Source: Anaerolineales bacterium (GTDB taxonomy: Bacteria; Chloroflexota; Anaerolineae; Anaerolineales; UBA11579). From it: a stretch of 64,000 nucleotides of DNA. The notes under the pieces are model-generated. The model saw only the letters and a list, made by a program, of their open reading frames with translations, had not been told where the DNA came from and did no database searches. Numbering within the stretch: position 1 is the stretch's first letter; each line of letters opens with the position of its first letter. Below, piece by piece: positions 7,829 to 17,047 of this stretch. The stretch is from NCBI GenBank assembly GCA_026129305.1, contig JAHCII010000002.1, positions 62,001 to 126,000 on the forward strand. The letters are read 5' to 3'. The translations under genes were made by a program, and so were the position numbers.

Positions 7829-8563
7829 ATGCGTTATCATGGCGGCATGTGGCTACGCCCACGACCCTCTCCCACAGGACAGCTCGACGAATACGGCCAG
7901 CGCATCCGGCGCATTGAAGAACTGGTGCGCCGCCAGTTGGCCCGCCGCCTGCATGACGGGCCGACCCAGTCGGTTTCGGCTCTGGCCATGCGGGCGGACA
8001 TCACCCGCCGCCAACTGGCCGACCCACAGCTGGCGCAAGATGAACTCGCCAAGCTCGAAGCTCTGGCCCGCCAAACCGCCGCCGAACTGCGCTATATGCA
8101 GTTTCTGCTCATCCCCCAATCACTGGCCGTGGCCGGGCTGGAGACGGCTTGGGAGGACTTGGCCAACCAGTTGAAGGAACGCTATGGCCAGGCTCTGGCG
8201 CTTGATGTGGACAAACGAGGTGTGCGGGCCCTGACCCCGCAGCAGCAAGAGCTGCTGTACTACATCAGCGCCGAGGCGCTGGAGAACAGCTGCCGGCATG
8301 CACGCGCCTCACAGATCGGGCTCAGCCTTAGCTGGCCCGAGGCGGACGTGGTGCTGCTGGAAGTTAGTGATAACGGACAAGGTTTCGATGCGGACCTGAT
8401 GCTGCAAACCGGTGAGGAGAAGCGCAAGTACGGCCTGGCCATCTTGTACGAGCGGGTTAAGCTGCTGCCCGGCGAGCTTTCGATCGCCAGCGAAGCCGGG
8501 CAAGGCAGCAAGCTGCGTGTGGCGCTGCTGGCCGCCCGCGGGCGGCTGAACAACGAAGCATGA
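7829..8563 (+). CDS. Soluble HisKA_3-type histidine kinase
   Basis: About 244 residues. There is no membrane span or obvious sensor domain. [21 protein letters not shown] carries the phosphorylated His, and the ATPase has [12 protein letters not shown] (N-box) and SDNGQGF. It resembles the catalytic half of NarL-family kinases such as LiaS or DegS, so the input may come from a partner protein. A possible partner is the small membrane protein whose ATG overlaps its stop. No response regulator of the LuxR type is adjacent. Start is uncertain: ATG at 7829 or 7847, both without a ribosome site. Confidence 0.82.
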   Translation: MRYHGGMWLRPRPSPTGQLDEYGQRIRRIEELVRRQLARRLHDGPTQSVSALAMRADITRRQLADPQLAQDELAKLEALARQTAAELRYMQFLLIPQSLAVAGLETAWEDLANQLKERYGQALALDVDKRGVRALTPQQQELLYYISAEALENSCRHARASQIGLSLSWPEADVVLLEVSDNGQGFDADLMLQTGEEKRKYGLAILYERVKLLPGELSIASEAGQGSKLRVALLAARGRLNNEA

Positions 8564-8886
8564 GAGCTTGGGCGGCGCTCTGGTTCTTCGCCTTTTTTGT
8601 CTGGATCCCCGTTGAAGATACGCATATAGGCTTCGTGCTGGGCTTGGCCGCCGCAGCGGCCGGCTGGCTGGCGCTGCGCTGGCGCCCCATGACGCTCTTA
8701 CGCGGCGCCCTGTTGGGCTTGGCCATGCCGCTCTTTGCTGTGGGGTTGATGGCTTTTAAAGGGGGACTGCACGGGCATGCTTTCCCAGACTTCACCGTGC
8801 ACCAGATTTTGACCATCTTATATGCCGCACCCTACACGCTGCTGGCCGGTTTGGCCTTGGGCTGGAGTATTCGGCGCCTTTCATAA
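8560..8886 (+). CDS. Small four-span membrane protein coupled to the soluble kinase
   Basis: 108 residues with four hydrophobic segments, little else. Its ATG overlaps the kinase stop (ATGA), so both are translated together. It could anchor or feed signal to the kinase, but this is only inferred from position. No family recognised. Confidence 0.7.
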   Translation: MRAWAALWFFAFFVWIPVEDTHIGFVLGLAAAAAGWLALRWRPMTLLRGALLGLAMPLFAVGLMAFKGGLHGHAFPDFTVHQILTILYAAPYTLLAGLALGWSIRRLS

Positions 8887-8942
8887 CTGAAAGGCAAAAC
8901 TTGTCCTGAGCACCTGTCAAAAACCCATTAAAATCCAATGCC

Positions 8943-11030
8943 ATGCAAGTACTCCGTGTTTTGCTGCAAGCGCCGGAATTTGGGGAAGAACGGCTAAGTT
9001 CCACCACCAAGCTGCTTCACAGTATCACTATTATTCTTTTGGGGTTGACTTCAGTTCTTTTTTTCCTGAATTACTTCTATATAGTTTCAGGCCCCATCCA
9101 ACTGGGCTTTATTCTGATTGCCCTCTTTGTGGAGCTGCTGGCTTTCCAGCAGCTTAAAACCGGGCGCATTCAAAATGCCCGGCGCATCCTGGTTTATGGC
9201 CTTTGGCTGGTGATCACGGTCTTCATCCTCACTGTGGAGGGTGTCCGAGGCTCTACGGTATTTGGGCAGTTCTTGGTCATCTTTCTTGGCGGAGTGCTGA
9301 TCACCGAAAGCACCGCCATAGTCTTGGCGGTGCTTTCGATTTTGGCGAATTACCTGGCGGCGCTGCTCGAAAGCGGGCCTGGGCTGTTGTTCGGCACCGA
9401 GCTGCCTTCACTGGCATCGCATTGGGCCCTGCAGGCCGGTTATTTGCTGCTGGCGGTGGGCCTGGTCATGCTGCTGGCGCGCAGTGGCCAGGCTGCCACG
9501 GCCGAGCGCGACAATAATGAGGATGATCTGCTGGAGCGCTTGGATGAATTGAGCGTGGCCAAGGCCCAGTTGGAGATCAGCGAACGCAACCTCAGGCGGC
9601 GTGAAGGTGTTTTGGCCGCCATCCGTGACGCGGCCGAGCTTTTGCTGCGGGATGAATCGCTGGACGCGGCAATCCAGGGCCTGCTGGCCGATCTGGGCGC
9701 CTCCACAGACGTGGACCGGGTGTACCTGTACGAGAATTATGAAGACGCGCAAGGCAAACTAAGCATTCGGCTCAAACATGAATGGGTGGGCGAGCTGGCT
9801 GCGCTACCGCCAGAACGGGCCAACGCCAATGCACGTCTTGAGGAGATCGGCTTTGCCGATTGGGCAGAGATTTTACGGAAAGACCTGGTGGTGCGGCTGC
9901 AGGCCAGCAATGCTCCAGAACCCGTGGCTGGTTTGCTGCGCGAATGTGGCGTGCAGTCGGTGCTGGCGGCTCCCATATTCTCTGGGGAGACCTGGTGGGG
10001 CATCATCGGCTTCCAGCAAACCCGCTGGGAGCGAGAGTGGGGCGCCCTTGAAGAGGACGCTCTGCGAGGTGCAGGCAGCATCTTGGGCGGGGCGCTCCAG
10101 CGCCGCACTATGCAGGCTGAACTCAACCAGAGCGAACTGCGTTATTTGGGCATCTTGCAGGACCAGTTCGATCTGATCTGTCGTTTCAGCCCAGACGGGA
10201 AACTGGTGTTTGCCAATGATTCCTATCTGCGTTTTTTTGGCTTGCGCCGCGAAGACCTGTCCACCTTGAATGTCTGGAGCTATGTACAGCCCACGCACCA
10301 TGAAGCCCTGCGCCGGCGCATCGCCTCACTCAACCAGCAGCGTCCGGTGCTGGCCAACCACATCCTCACGCGCCGCGGCGACGGCGTGATGGTGTGGATG
10401 GACTGGACCGAGCGGGGAGTCTTTGACCACAATGGCCAACTGAAGGAAGTGCAGTCTGTCGGCCGCGATATCGACCAGGAGATGCGCCTGCGTAAACAGT
10501 TGGAAGAGAACCTGGCGCGTACGGAAAACCTGGCGATGACCGATGCCCTGACCGGGCTGCTGAACCGCCGGGCGATTATGGAGCATGCGGAGGCCGAGTG
10601 GCAGCGCTCAGACCGCGAAAACAGCCCGCTTAGTTTGATCTTGGTCGATCTGGACAACTTGAAGAAGGTGAATGATACCTACGGCCACCTGGCGGGCGAC
10701 CAGGCCATCTCCTACATCGCCTCTGTCATGCACGGCAGCATGCGCCGCTATGATTGGGCCGGCCGTTGGGGCGGCGACGAGTTCCTGTTGGTCCTGCCTG
10801 GCGCAGACAGCCGCGAAGCCGCCATGATCGCTGAACGACTGCGCAGCAAGGTCAGCTCTTTCTCCTTGCCGAACGGGAATACTTTGCAGGTCAAGGTCAG
10901 CCTGGGTGTGGCCAGCCGGGATGCGCAGCACAAAGTGCCAGACTTGGAGCAACTGCTGACCCAGGCCGACCAAGCGCTTTACCAGGCCAAGCAAAAAGGG
11001 CGGGATCAGGTGGCGTTGGCTGCTCAGTGA
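8943..11030 (+). CDS. Membrane diguanylate cyclase (7TM-like, GAF, PAS, GGDEF)
   Basis: 695 residues. Six or so membrane spans occupy residues 20-185, then a coiled-coil (about 190-225), a GAF domain (about 230-390), a PAS domain (about 400-515) and a C-terminal GGDEF domain. The active motif is intact (GRWGGDEFLL) and RRYD five residues upstream is an intact product-inhibition I-site. It should make cyclic di-GMP from two GTP. It lies next to a shorter paralog with the same GGDEF core. Confidence 0.92.
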   Translation: MQVLRVLLQAPEFGEERLSSTTKLLHSITIILLGLTSVLFFLNYFYIVSGPIQLGFILIALFVELLAFQQLKTGRIQNARRILVYGLWLVITVFILTVEGVRGSTVFGQFLVIFLGGVLITESTAIVLAVLSILANYLAALLESGPGLLFGTELPSLASHWALQAGYLLLAVGLVMLLARSGQAATAERDNNEDDLLERLDELSVAKAQLEISERNLRRREGVLAAIRDAAELLLRDESLDAAIQGLLADLGASTDVDRVYLYENYEDAQGKLSIRLKHEWVGELAALPPERANANARLEEIGFADWAEILRKDLVVRLQASNAPEPVAGLLRECGVQSVLAAPIFSGETWWGIIGFQQTRWEREWGALEEDALRGAGSILGGALQRRTMQAELNQSELRYLGILQDQFDLICRFSPDGKLVFANDSYLRFFGLRREDLSTLNVWSYVQPTHHEALRRRIASLNQQRPVLANHILTRRGDGVMVWMDWTERGVFDHNGQLKEVQSVGRDIDQEMRLRKQLEENLARTENLAMTDALTGLLNRRAIMEHAEAEWQRSDRENSPLSLILVDLDNLKKVNDTYGHLAGDQAISYIASVMHGSMRRYDWAGRWGGDEFLLVLPGADSREAAMIAERLRSKVSSFSLPNGNTLQVKVSLGVASRDAQHKVPDLEQLLTQADQALYQAKQKGRDQVALAAQ

Positions 11031-11092
11031 CATTCCATATATAATCAACTTCTTCTTTCAAGCTGTTTCTGGTGGGCAAGGGACCAGGCATT

Positions 11093-12601
11093 GTGCATTC
11101 CCCAAATCTGCTTAGACGAGCCATAGAGTTCAATCAAATAGACGGGATTTCCGCAGAGTTGCGCGAGCGGCTCTTTCTGAGGGCCTTTGGCGGCGTTGCC
11201 GTATTGATCGTGCTGGGTCTGCTTCTGTCAGGCGCCCTGACAAGTGGTGACCTTGCAGGTCAAATTGCCGGAATCACCTGCATTGCTCTGCTTATAGTCG
11301 TTTGGGCTTTGTATGCCCTGCGCCGCACCTATGCCGCGCTTTTCCTGATGGTCTGGGGCGTTTGGCTGATCGTGACCACCATGATCATCAGCGAAGGCGC
11401 CAGCACCGGCATTTGGATGCTGCCCCAGTTCCTGATCGTCGTCTTTGCGCGGTTCGTATTGACCGGGCGCGTCGCTACCGTATTGGGTGTGCTCACCGCC
11501 CTGATGGATTTGGCCGTTTATCAGTTTCAGTTGTATCGTTTCTTGCCCAATGGACTGGGAGGTATGGCTCTGCAAAACGAGGGGCTGGCGATTGCCAGCA
11601 GCTTGTTCTTTGTTTTGCTCATCTTTCACCTGACCGATATCGTCTTGCGTGAAACCGTGCGCCAAAACCAATTGAGTGAAGGCCGCTATCGCTCTTTGTT
11701 TAACAACATTACTGACGCAGTGCTGCTGATTGATAAGAACTACTCTTTTCTGGAGGTTAACCAGCAAGCAGAAGAATTGCTGGGGGTCTCAAAAGAAACC
11801 CTGGCCGGCCGCTCGCTGTTTGAGGTGACCAGTCAAGAGGAGTCGAAGATCTTGCAAGGGCAGTTTGATCGGCTCGAAAGCGAGGGTAGCCTGGAGCCCT
11901 TTGAGCGACCGCTGGCGCGCGCAGATGGAAGCCGCCGTGTGGTGGAGACCACTCTGAGCATGGTCACCGACGAAAAGGGAGCGCCGCGTTTCTATCAGGC
12001 GGTCATCCGCGACATTACCGAGCGCAAGCGTCTGGAAGATGATTTGCGCCTCTCGCTGGGCGAAATGGAATCGCTGGCGATGCAGGATGCGCTGACCGGT
12101 TTGCTCAACCGCCGGGCGATCATGGAACACGCCGAGGCCGAGTGGCATCGCTCACGGCGTGAGCACCGTCCCATGTGCATCATGCTCGTCGATTTGGATA
12201 ACTTTAAGAATGTGAATGACACCGTGGGCCATCTGGAGGGCGACAAAGTCATCCGCCAGGCGGCCCAGGTGATCCAGTCTTGCCTGCGCCGATACGACTG
12301 GGCAGGTCGCTGGGGCGGCGACGAGTTCTTGCTTATCCTGCCCGGCACCAGCCTCAGCGATGCCAGGCAGGTGGCTGAACGCCTGCGCAATGAGTACGTC
12401 GCTTTCGAAGAACGCAGCCGGGTCGTCCTGCACTTGCAGCCTTATCTAAGCATTGGCATCTCGGTGTTTTCTGGCCGCGCTGCAGACGAGACCAGCTTGA
12501 ACGAGCTATTTGCCCAAGCAGATAAAGCCTTGTATCTTGCCAAGCATCAGGGCAAGAACCGGGTGGAGATCTTTCGCCAGGCAGACGAAACTCTCATTTG
12601 A
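11093..12601 (+). CDS. Membrane diguanylate cyclase (6TM, PAS, GGDEF)
   Basis: About 502 residues. GTG at 11093 follows AAGGGA at good spacing. Six hydrophobic segments (about 30-200) lead to a PAS domain (about 205-330, with YRSLFNNITDAVLLIDKN) and a GGDEF domain with RRYDWAGRWGGDEFLLILPG, so both the active site and the I-site are intact. The GGDEF domain is nearly the same as in the preceding gene (LTGLLNRRAIMEHAEAEW shared), which points to local duplication with sensor replacement. Confidence 0.92.
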   Translation: MHSPNLLRRAIEFNQIDGISAELRERLFLRAFGGVAVLIVLGLLLSGALTSGDLAGQIAGITCIALLIVVWALYALRRTYAALFLMVWGVWLIVTTMIISEGASTGIWMLPQFLIVVFARFVLTGRVATVLGVLTALMDLAVYQFQLYRFLPNGLGGMALQNEGLAIASSLFFVLLIFHLTDIVLRETVRQNQLSEGRYRSLFNNITDAVLLIDKNYSFLEVNQQAEELLGVSKETLAGRSLFEVTSQEESKILQGQFDRLESEGSLEPFERPLARADGSRRVVETTLSMVTDEKGAPRFYQAVIRDITERKRLEDDLRLSLGEMESLAMQDALTGLLNRRAIMEHAEAEWHRSRREHRPMCIMLVDLDNFKNVNDTVGHLEGDKVIRQAAQVIQSCLRRYDWAGRWGGDEFLLILPGTSLSDARQVAERLRNEYVAFEERSRVVLHLQPYLSIGISVFSGRAADETSLNELFAQADKALYLAKHQGKNRVEIFRQADETLI

Positions 12602-12678
12602 TTTTTAAGCCCAGTTCTTGGACTGGGGTATTCAGCCGGTAGAATCGCTGCTCGTCCCTGACTCACGGAGGTGAACCT

Positions 12679-13677
12679 TTGAAGATTCGAATTCCGCTTT
12701 TCTTGGGGATCGTTATAGGTCTGTTGGCTTTGGTGCTTGTCTACCACGCCCAGGCCGAGACGCTCAGCGAACAGCCTGCAGAGGAAGCCAGCCTCGTGCA
12801 GGTAAATACCCAATGCGACAATCAAACCCGCGACGCAGCCTTTCCGCGCTTCGCGCGCCTGATGCACGACCCGCAATGGATGGAGTACTCCTCACGCATG
12901 GCTGCCCCCGATTGGCCGTCGGGCTTCCACTATGATTGGTACCCACAAACGGTTCAGCTCTTTGTCAACCCCAAGTCTGGCGACGGCCGTTTCGCTTACA
13001 CCCGCGCCTGGTTGCATTACCTGCGTGAGCTGCAGCCAGATGATGCCACGGCTGTTTGGATCGCGCGGATTGCCGCCGGCTTGTTCAACCGCAATGGAAA
13101 TGTCCCGATCCCAATTTTGAACCTGGAGCAGTTGAAGCAGGAACCGGTCGCTGAAAGCATTTCCTCGGGCGGCAATGTTGTCAGGATCCTGGAGACGCGC
13201 AATGGATCGGGCCGCATTGAGATGATCTATTTCAAAGACACTCCACCAGAGGCTGAGTACATGAACTACCAGAACTTCCCCTGGTTGGTGACCAAATTTA
13301 CCTCAGTATCTCTGGAAGGTGACCTGGGCAATGCAGGCGGGATTGATGTGTATTTCCCCAATTTGTCCAAACAGAAAGAAGGCTACTGGGTGGACCTGAA
13401 GCGCGTCGAGTTCTTTCCGCAGTTGCCTTACTGCGCCACGGCCAAGCGTGATCTGCAAGTCCTGAGCGATACCAACGGCTTGGCCAAGCAGCTGGCTACC
13501 CTGGCTGCGGGTCAGAGCTTTAGCATTCGCGAATATCTGCCGCAGGGCAGCGACGTTTGGGGCCGCATAGACGAAGGCTGGGTGCTTCTCGAGCAGCTTA
13601 ACGCGGCAGGCCAGCCGGTCTACACTACAGACTGGCAAATGGACACCCGGCCGCCCATCCTCTTTCCCAACCGATAG
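12679..13677 (+). CDS. Secreted protein with C-terminal SH3-like domain
   Basis: 332 residues. TTG at 12679 follows a GGAGGTGA ribosome site. A signal peptide ends near residue 26 (YHAQAETLSE). The middle (about 45-255) is unrecognised and holds several Trp and Tyr. The last 80 residues (LQVLSDTNGLAKQLATLAAGQSFSIREYLPQGSDVWGRI) look like a bacterial SH3 domain. Probably acts at the cell surface. Its stop codon lies inside the long terminator palindrome shared with the next gene. Confidence 0.72.
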   Translation: MKIRIPLFLGIVIGLLALVLVYHAQAETLSEQPAEEASLVQVNTQCDNQTRDAAFPRFARLMHDPQWMEYSSRMAAPDWPSGFHYDWYPQTVQLFVNPKSGDGRFAYTRAWLHYLRELQPDDATAVWIARIAAGLFNRNGNVPIPILNLEQLKQEPVAESISSGGNVVRILETRNGSGRIEMIYFKDTPPEAEYMNYQNFPWLVTKFTSVSLEGDLGNAGGIDVYFPNLSKQKEGYWVDLKRVEFFPQLPYCATAKRDLQVLSDTNGLAKQLATLAAGQSFSIREYLPQGSDVWGRIDEGWVLLEQLNAAGQPVYTTDWQMDTRPPILFPNR

Positions 13678-13731
13678 ACAATAAAAAACGCCTGGATTTC
13701 CAGGCGTTTTTTTTTATTGTCTATCGGTTGG
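13667..13731. terminator. 65-bp near-perfect palindrome acting as bidirectional terminator
   Basis: A 29-base left arm beginning inside the last codons of the upstream gene pairs with 13700-13731 (three extra T in the right arm). The core CGCCTGG / CCAGGCG is flanked by A and T runs, so it terminates transcription from both sides. Confidence 0.85.
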
Positions 13732-13732
13732 C

Positions 13733-14344
13733 TTACTTGCAGCTGATTTCGCGCACTCGATTGGCAGAGGCGGTCAAGTTGCCACGCTGATACTCGCCGT
13801 TATTGCAGGCGAAGTGGCCCCAAGTGTATTCGCCCCGGGTGATGCTGACCACCTTTTCACTGCCAGCCGGGATGGTGAAGACATAGGTCTGAGGCCCACG
13901 CAGGGTCAGCACCAGGCGCGCCCCGGTCTTGTTCACCAAGGTCACTTTGGTGAGTGCCAAAAGCTTGCCCACGTCCTGGGTGTTGGGGGCCTTGCTGCCC
14001 GGGCCGCCCTTATCGCCACACTTGGGGACCATCCACTTGAACTGATGCTTGCTCAGATCCAGCTGTCCACGAGTGGTAATACCGCAGGCAGTCAAGTGAT
14101 AGCTGTACTGGCCGCGTTCAGGGGTCATGAACTTGGTTTGCTGGGAGCTGACGCTCATGTAATAGGCCCGTCCGGCGCCATCACTGGAATACAAGCGCAC
14201 CGTCACGGCTTGGTTCGACTTGTTCTCTATTATGAAGCGCATCAAGTTGGACTGGGCAAACACGGAACTCGGCAGGGCGGCAGACAGCAGCACCACTGCC
14301 ATAAGCGCCAGAAAAAGTTTCCGTAGGAAGCTCGCGGGTTTCAT
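13733..14344 (-). CDS. Secreted protein with two copies of a GP-x-x-Y / G-x-Y Cys module
   Basis: 203 residues. ATG at 14344 follows AAAGGAG. The signal peptide ends in SSVFAQ. Two repeats follow (about 35-105 and 130-203). The first has VTVRLYSSDGAGRAYYM, GQYSYHLTACG and WMVPKC; the second has LVLTLRGPQTYVFTIPAG, GEYTWGHFACN and REISCK. The same module builds the protein at 15569. Each copy has two or three Cys that may form disulfides. Function unknown; a small beta-sandwich surface domain is likely. Confidence 0.72.
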   Translation of the reverse strand: MKPASFLRKLFLALMAVVLLSAALPSSVFAQSNLMRFIIENKSNQAVTVRLYSSDGAGRAYYMSVSSQQTKFMTPERGQYSYHLTACGITTRGQLDLSKHQFKWMVPKCGDKGGPGSKAPNTQDVGKLLALTKVTLVNKTGARLVLTLRGPQTYVFTIPAGSEKVVSITRGEYTWGHFACNNGEYQRGNLTASANRVREISCK

Positions 14345-14560
14345 AAGGTCGTTCTCCTTTGGGGTCTGGGGAAATCCAGCCTGAATCCTATTGCATTGAA
14401 TTTGGAATGTCAAGCTGAACCCCGTGAGGATTTAGCCGAACCTAAAAGACAAGGTTTTTCGCTTTCAAATTTGATTGCAGTTCGTTTGTTTAGGGTGCTA
14501 GAATCGCCTACGTTGGGTTAATCAGTACTCAGCTCTATAACCTCTAAAGGAGTACTAAGT

Positions 14561-14758
14561 ATGGCATACGAATTTACAAATTCCAAAGGACAGAAGTATT
14601 ACCTGCACGCGCAGACGCGCACCAGCAAGAACGGCAAGCCGCGCACGCTGCATTTCTTCTCCAAGGAGATCAAGGAAGGCGCAATTGACGCCGTGCCCGC
14701 TGGCTACACTGTAGCGGAAATGGCCACCGGTCTGCCGGTGCTCAAGAAGAGCACCTAG
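14561..14758 (+). CDS. 65-residue conserved-looking small protein
   Basis: The ATG follows AAAGGAG. A possible promoter TTGCAG-18-TAGAAT lies about 60 bases upstream. The product (MAYEFTNSKGQKYYLHAQTR...) is basic and soluble, with no Cys and no signal. Similar short proteins with a YxFxNSKGxxYYLH start seem common in Chloroflexota, but I cannot name a function. It has its own strong terminator. Confidence 0.75.
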   Translation: MAYEFTNSKGQKYYLHAQTRTSKNGKPRTLHFFSKEIKEGAIDAVPAGYTVAEMATGLPVLKKST

Positions 14759-14776
14759 TTTTTTAGGTCGCAGCAC

Positions 14777-14807
14777 ACCAACAGCGCAGCCATGCTGCGC
14801 TGTTGGT
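14777..14807. terminator. Terminator hairpin, 14-bp perfect stem
   Basis: Arms 14777-14790 and 14794-14807 with loop CAT and a following TTTT. It ends the small gene and, from the other side, trmB. Confidence 0.85.
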
Positions 14808-14814
14808 TTTTAAG

Positions 14815-15489
14815 CTACACCCTGCGCAAGATCACCTGGGCTGCTGTAACCCCCTTCCGCTCCCAGAATTGCTGAAAGCGGGATTTGTGCAGGCCCTGCA
14901 CGCCAAGCAGGAAGGCTTCAGGGTGTGTTTTCACAAAGCGCTGGTCTTTTTCCACCTCAGCCAGCATGCTGAGGAAGTAGTCATGCTTGTCGCTGGCAAT
15001 GCTCAGCTCTCCACCCGGTGCCAAGACATGCGCCATGGCGTCCAAAAACCCCAGGCGGAACAGGCTGCGCTTTTGGTCCCTGCGCTTGTGCTCCGGGTCT
15101 GGGAAGTGCAGGCTGGCGCGCTGCCAGCCTGCGGCGGGCAGCAATGGCCGCAGCAGGCTGAAGTTGGCGCGCACAATGCGCAGGTTATCCAGCTGGCGCT
15201 CGGCGGCCAGGTGGGCGGCATAGGTCGCCAGCCGGTGCGAGACCTCGACCCCCACGAAGTTCGTGTCGGGGGCCTCTGCCGCCAGCTGCACCACATATTC
15301 CCCGGTGCCCGTACCTACGTCTACCACCAGCAGCCGGCTGTTGCCGAAGAGCGCTTCAGCGCTGAGGGGCAGGTGGCTGTGAGGATCATGGCGCAGGCTC
15401 TCGGCAGGCAAATCGAGCAAATATTTGGCCGCGGTTTGCGGGTCCAGGGTGATGTGCTTCAGTCGGAAAAGACGGCGTCCGCGGGCCAT
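14815..15489 (-). CDS. trmB: tRNA (guanine-N7-)-methyltransferase TrmB
   Basis: 224 residues. The SAM-binding motif is VVDVGTGTGEYVVQLA, the second acidic position is VGVEV, and SLHFPDPEHKRRDQKRSLF is the TrmB signature that binds tRNA. It methylates G46 in the variable loop of tRNAs. The end (WERKGVTAAQVILRRV) is usual. Transcribed alone, from 15489 with an ATG start. No clear ribosome site. Confidence 0.93.
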   Translation of the reverse strand: MARGRRLFRLKHITLDPQTAAKYLLDLPAESLRHDPHSHLPLSAEALFGNSRLLVVDVGTGTGEYVVQLAAEAPDTNFVGVEVSHRLATYAAHLAAERQLDNLRIVRANFSLLRPLLPAAGWQRASLHFPDPEHKRRDQKRSLFRLGFLDAMAHVLAPGGELSIASDKHDYFLSMLAEVEKDQRFVKTHPEAFLLGVQGLHKSRFQQFWERKGVTAAQVILRRV

Positions 15490-15527
15490 GGCAAACAGAT
15501 TATATGCGCAGGTTTAGGGTTAAAAAG

Positions 15528-15552
15528 AAAGAGGCGCCTTAGGCGCCTCTTT
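15528..15552. terminator. Terminator after the 15569 gene
   Basis: A 12-bp perfect palindrome of GAGGCGCC type with flanking A and T tracts. Confidence 0.8.
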
Positions 15553-15568
15553 GGAGTTGGTGAGGGGG

Positions 15569-16375
15569 TTAGGGACGCAGCGGGCTGATCGTCACCCAGG
15601 CGCCAGATTCGCCCACGGTCACTGTGCCGCTGCGGGCGACGCCGTAAGCGGAATAGTAGTAATCATAGGTGCCTGGGAAGACGTTGAAGCGGTTCATGCC
15701 CAAGGACGCCACCACCGAATAGCTGGTGGGGCCAATCAGCGTGATGCGGATGGGGAAGCTGTAATGGCTGCCGATGCGCAGGTTGCTGCTGCCGAACTGG
15801 TCCGGATCTGAATTCAATTGGGCTAGCTTCACATCCACCACTTCACAAGGATAGATGATCAGGTTGCCCGTGCCGTTTTTGAGGATACGGACTTCGCCAC
15901 CATAGGTGCCGCCGCAGGCCTCATAGGAAAAGGCGTAGGTGCCGACTGCCAGGCTGAGGAAGCGGTTGTTCTCCAGAGGAGAGATGGCCAAATCATAGCT
16001 TGCCGGCCCGGTTAACTTGACCGTTATCTGGCTTGGGATGCGGCTGCTGACTGTGAACTTGGCATATTCCAGAGGAGCGGAACAGGGCGGGATCACCAGC
16101 CATTGCAGCGAGGAATTTACGGTAAGTTCACCGCTTACCTTCTCGCCGCCGCAGGCCGTATAGGTGTATTTATAAGTGCCCTCTTCCACGGTCTTTAATA
16201 GCTTGCCGGGCTCCACATCAAAGCTGTAATTCTTGGGGCCGGTCAGAGTGATCTTGACGGTGCCTTCCGTGTCGTTGTGCACGTTTAGATCATAGGTGGC
16301 CGCGGCCATCACCGGGCTAACCACGCCCAGGGCCAGGGCAAACACGCTAAGCAATACAATCCAGGTTTTTTTCAT
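15569..16375 (-). CDS. Secreted protein with repeated GP-x-x-Y / G-x-Y-x-Y Cys modules
   Basis: 268 residues. ATG at 16375 has GGAG upstream. The signal peptide ends in SPVMAA. Three or four modules of about 70 residues follow: VKITLTGPKNYSFDVEPGKL...GTYKYTYTACGGEKVSGELTV; ITVKLTGPASYDLAISPLEN...GTYAFSYEACGGTYGGEV; IRITLIGPTSYSVVASLGMN...GTYDYYYSAYGVARSGTV. The last copy has lost its ACG Cys (AYG). The protein shares this module with the one at 13733, 1.2 kb away. No known family recognised; extracellular adhesive or structural role possible. Confidence 0.72.
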   Translation of the reverse strand: MKKTWIVLLSVFALALGVVSPVMAAATYDLNVHNDTEGTVKITLTGPKNYSFDVEPGKLLKTVEEGTYKYTYTACGGEKVSGELTVNSSLQWLVIPPCSAPLEYAKFTVSSRIPSQITVKLTGPASYDLAISPLENNRFLSLAVGTYAFSYEACGGTYGGEVRILKNGTGNLIIYPCEVVDVKLAQLNSDPDQFGSSNLRIGSHYSFPIRITLIGPTSYSVVASLGMNRFNVFPGTYDYYYSAYGVARSGTVTVGESGAWVTISPLRP

Positions 16376-16580
16376 CTCAGGCAACTCCAATCGTTTCAGG
16401 GGGTGGGCAGACAGGTGCCTGCCAAGGCTGAGCGAGCTGATAATAGCTTCTGCAAAAGCAGATGTCAATATAAATGCAAATGCCCTGACTTTGTATAATC
16501 TTTTACTCATGTGTCTGGGATGGCCTGTGGCGCACGATCGGGGATGAAACTCCTTTGGCTTGAACCGGAACTCAACAACA

Positions 16581-16610
16581 AAAAAGCGCAGCCAACTGGC
16601 TGCGCTTTTT
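16581..16610 (-). terminator. Terminator of the csp gene
   Basis: AAAAAGCGCAGCC / GGCTGCGCTTTTT stem with loop AACT. Confidence 0.85.
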
Positions 16611-16615
16611 AAACA

Positions 16616-16834
16616 TTACATTTGCATTACTGGAGTGACATCCTGAGCCTGGGGACCTTTTTGTCCCTGGACGATCACAAATTCCACCCGTTGTCCTTCA
16701 TCCAGGCTACGGTATCCTTCGCCTACGATCGCACTGAAATGCACAAAGACATCTTCGCCGTCATCGGGTGAGATGAAGCCAAAGCCTTTGGTGGCATTAA
16801 ACCACTTTACCGTGCCGGTAACGCGTTCCGCCAT
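16616..16834 (-). CDS. Cold-shock protein (CspA family)
   Basis: 72 residues: [30 protein letters not shown] has both RNP motifs (KGFGFI, VFVHF). It binds single-stranded nucleic acid and melts RNA structure. A strong GGAGGACC-type ribosome site precedes it, within a roughly 200-base upstream gap that may include a cold-responsive leader. A second copy lies at 21382. Confidence 0.95.
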   Translation of the reverse strand: MAERVTGTVKWFNATKGFGFISPDDGEDVFVHFSAIVGEGYRSLDEGQRVEFVIVQGQKGPQAQDVTPVMQM

Positions 16835-17047
16835 GATCTCGGTCCTCCTTTCTTCAAATTCTGCTAGAGGTCCTGATCATTTGGAACAGCTACTTGCAAA
16901 AAGGAGAGCTGCTAGCACCGCAAAAATTCTAGCATGCGCAGATTTGCGTGTCAACGAGCGCTTAATCTTCAAGCCGGCCTAATAAAGTTGTTAGCTATTG
17001 CTGCACTTGAATGTGCTACCGTCAAGTTTCATGAGAATAGGTGAGGG

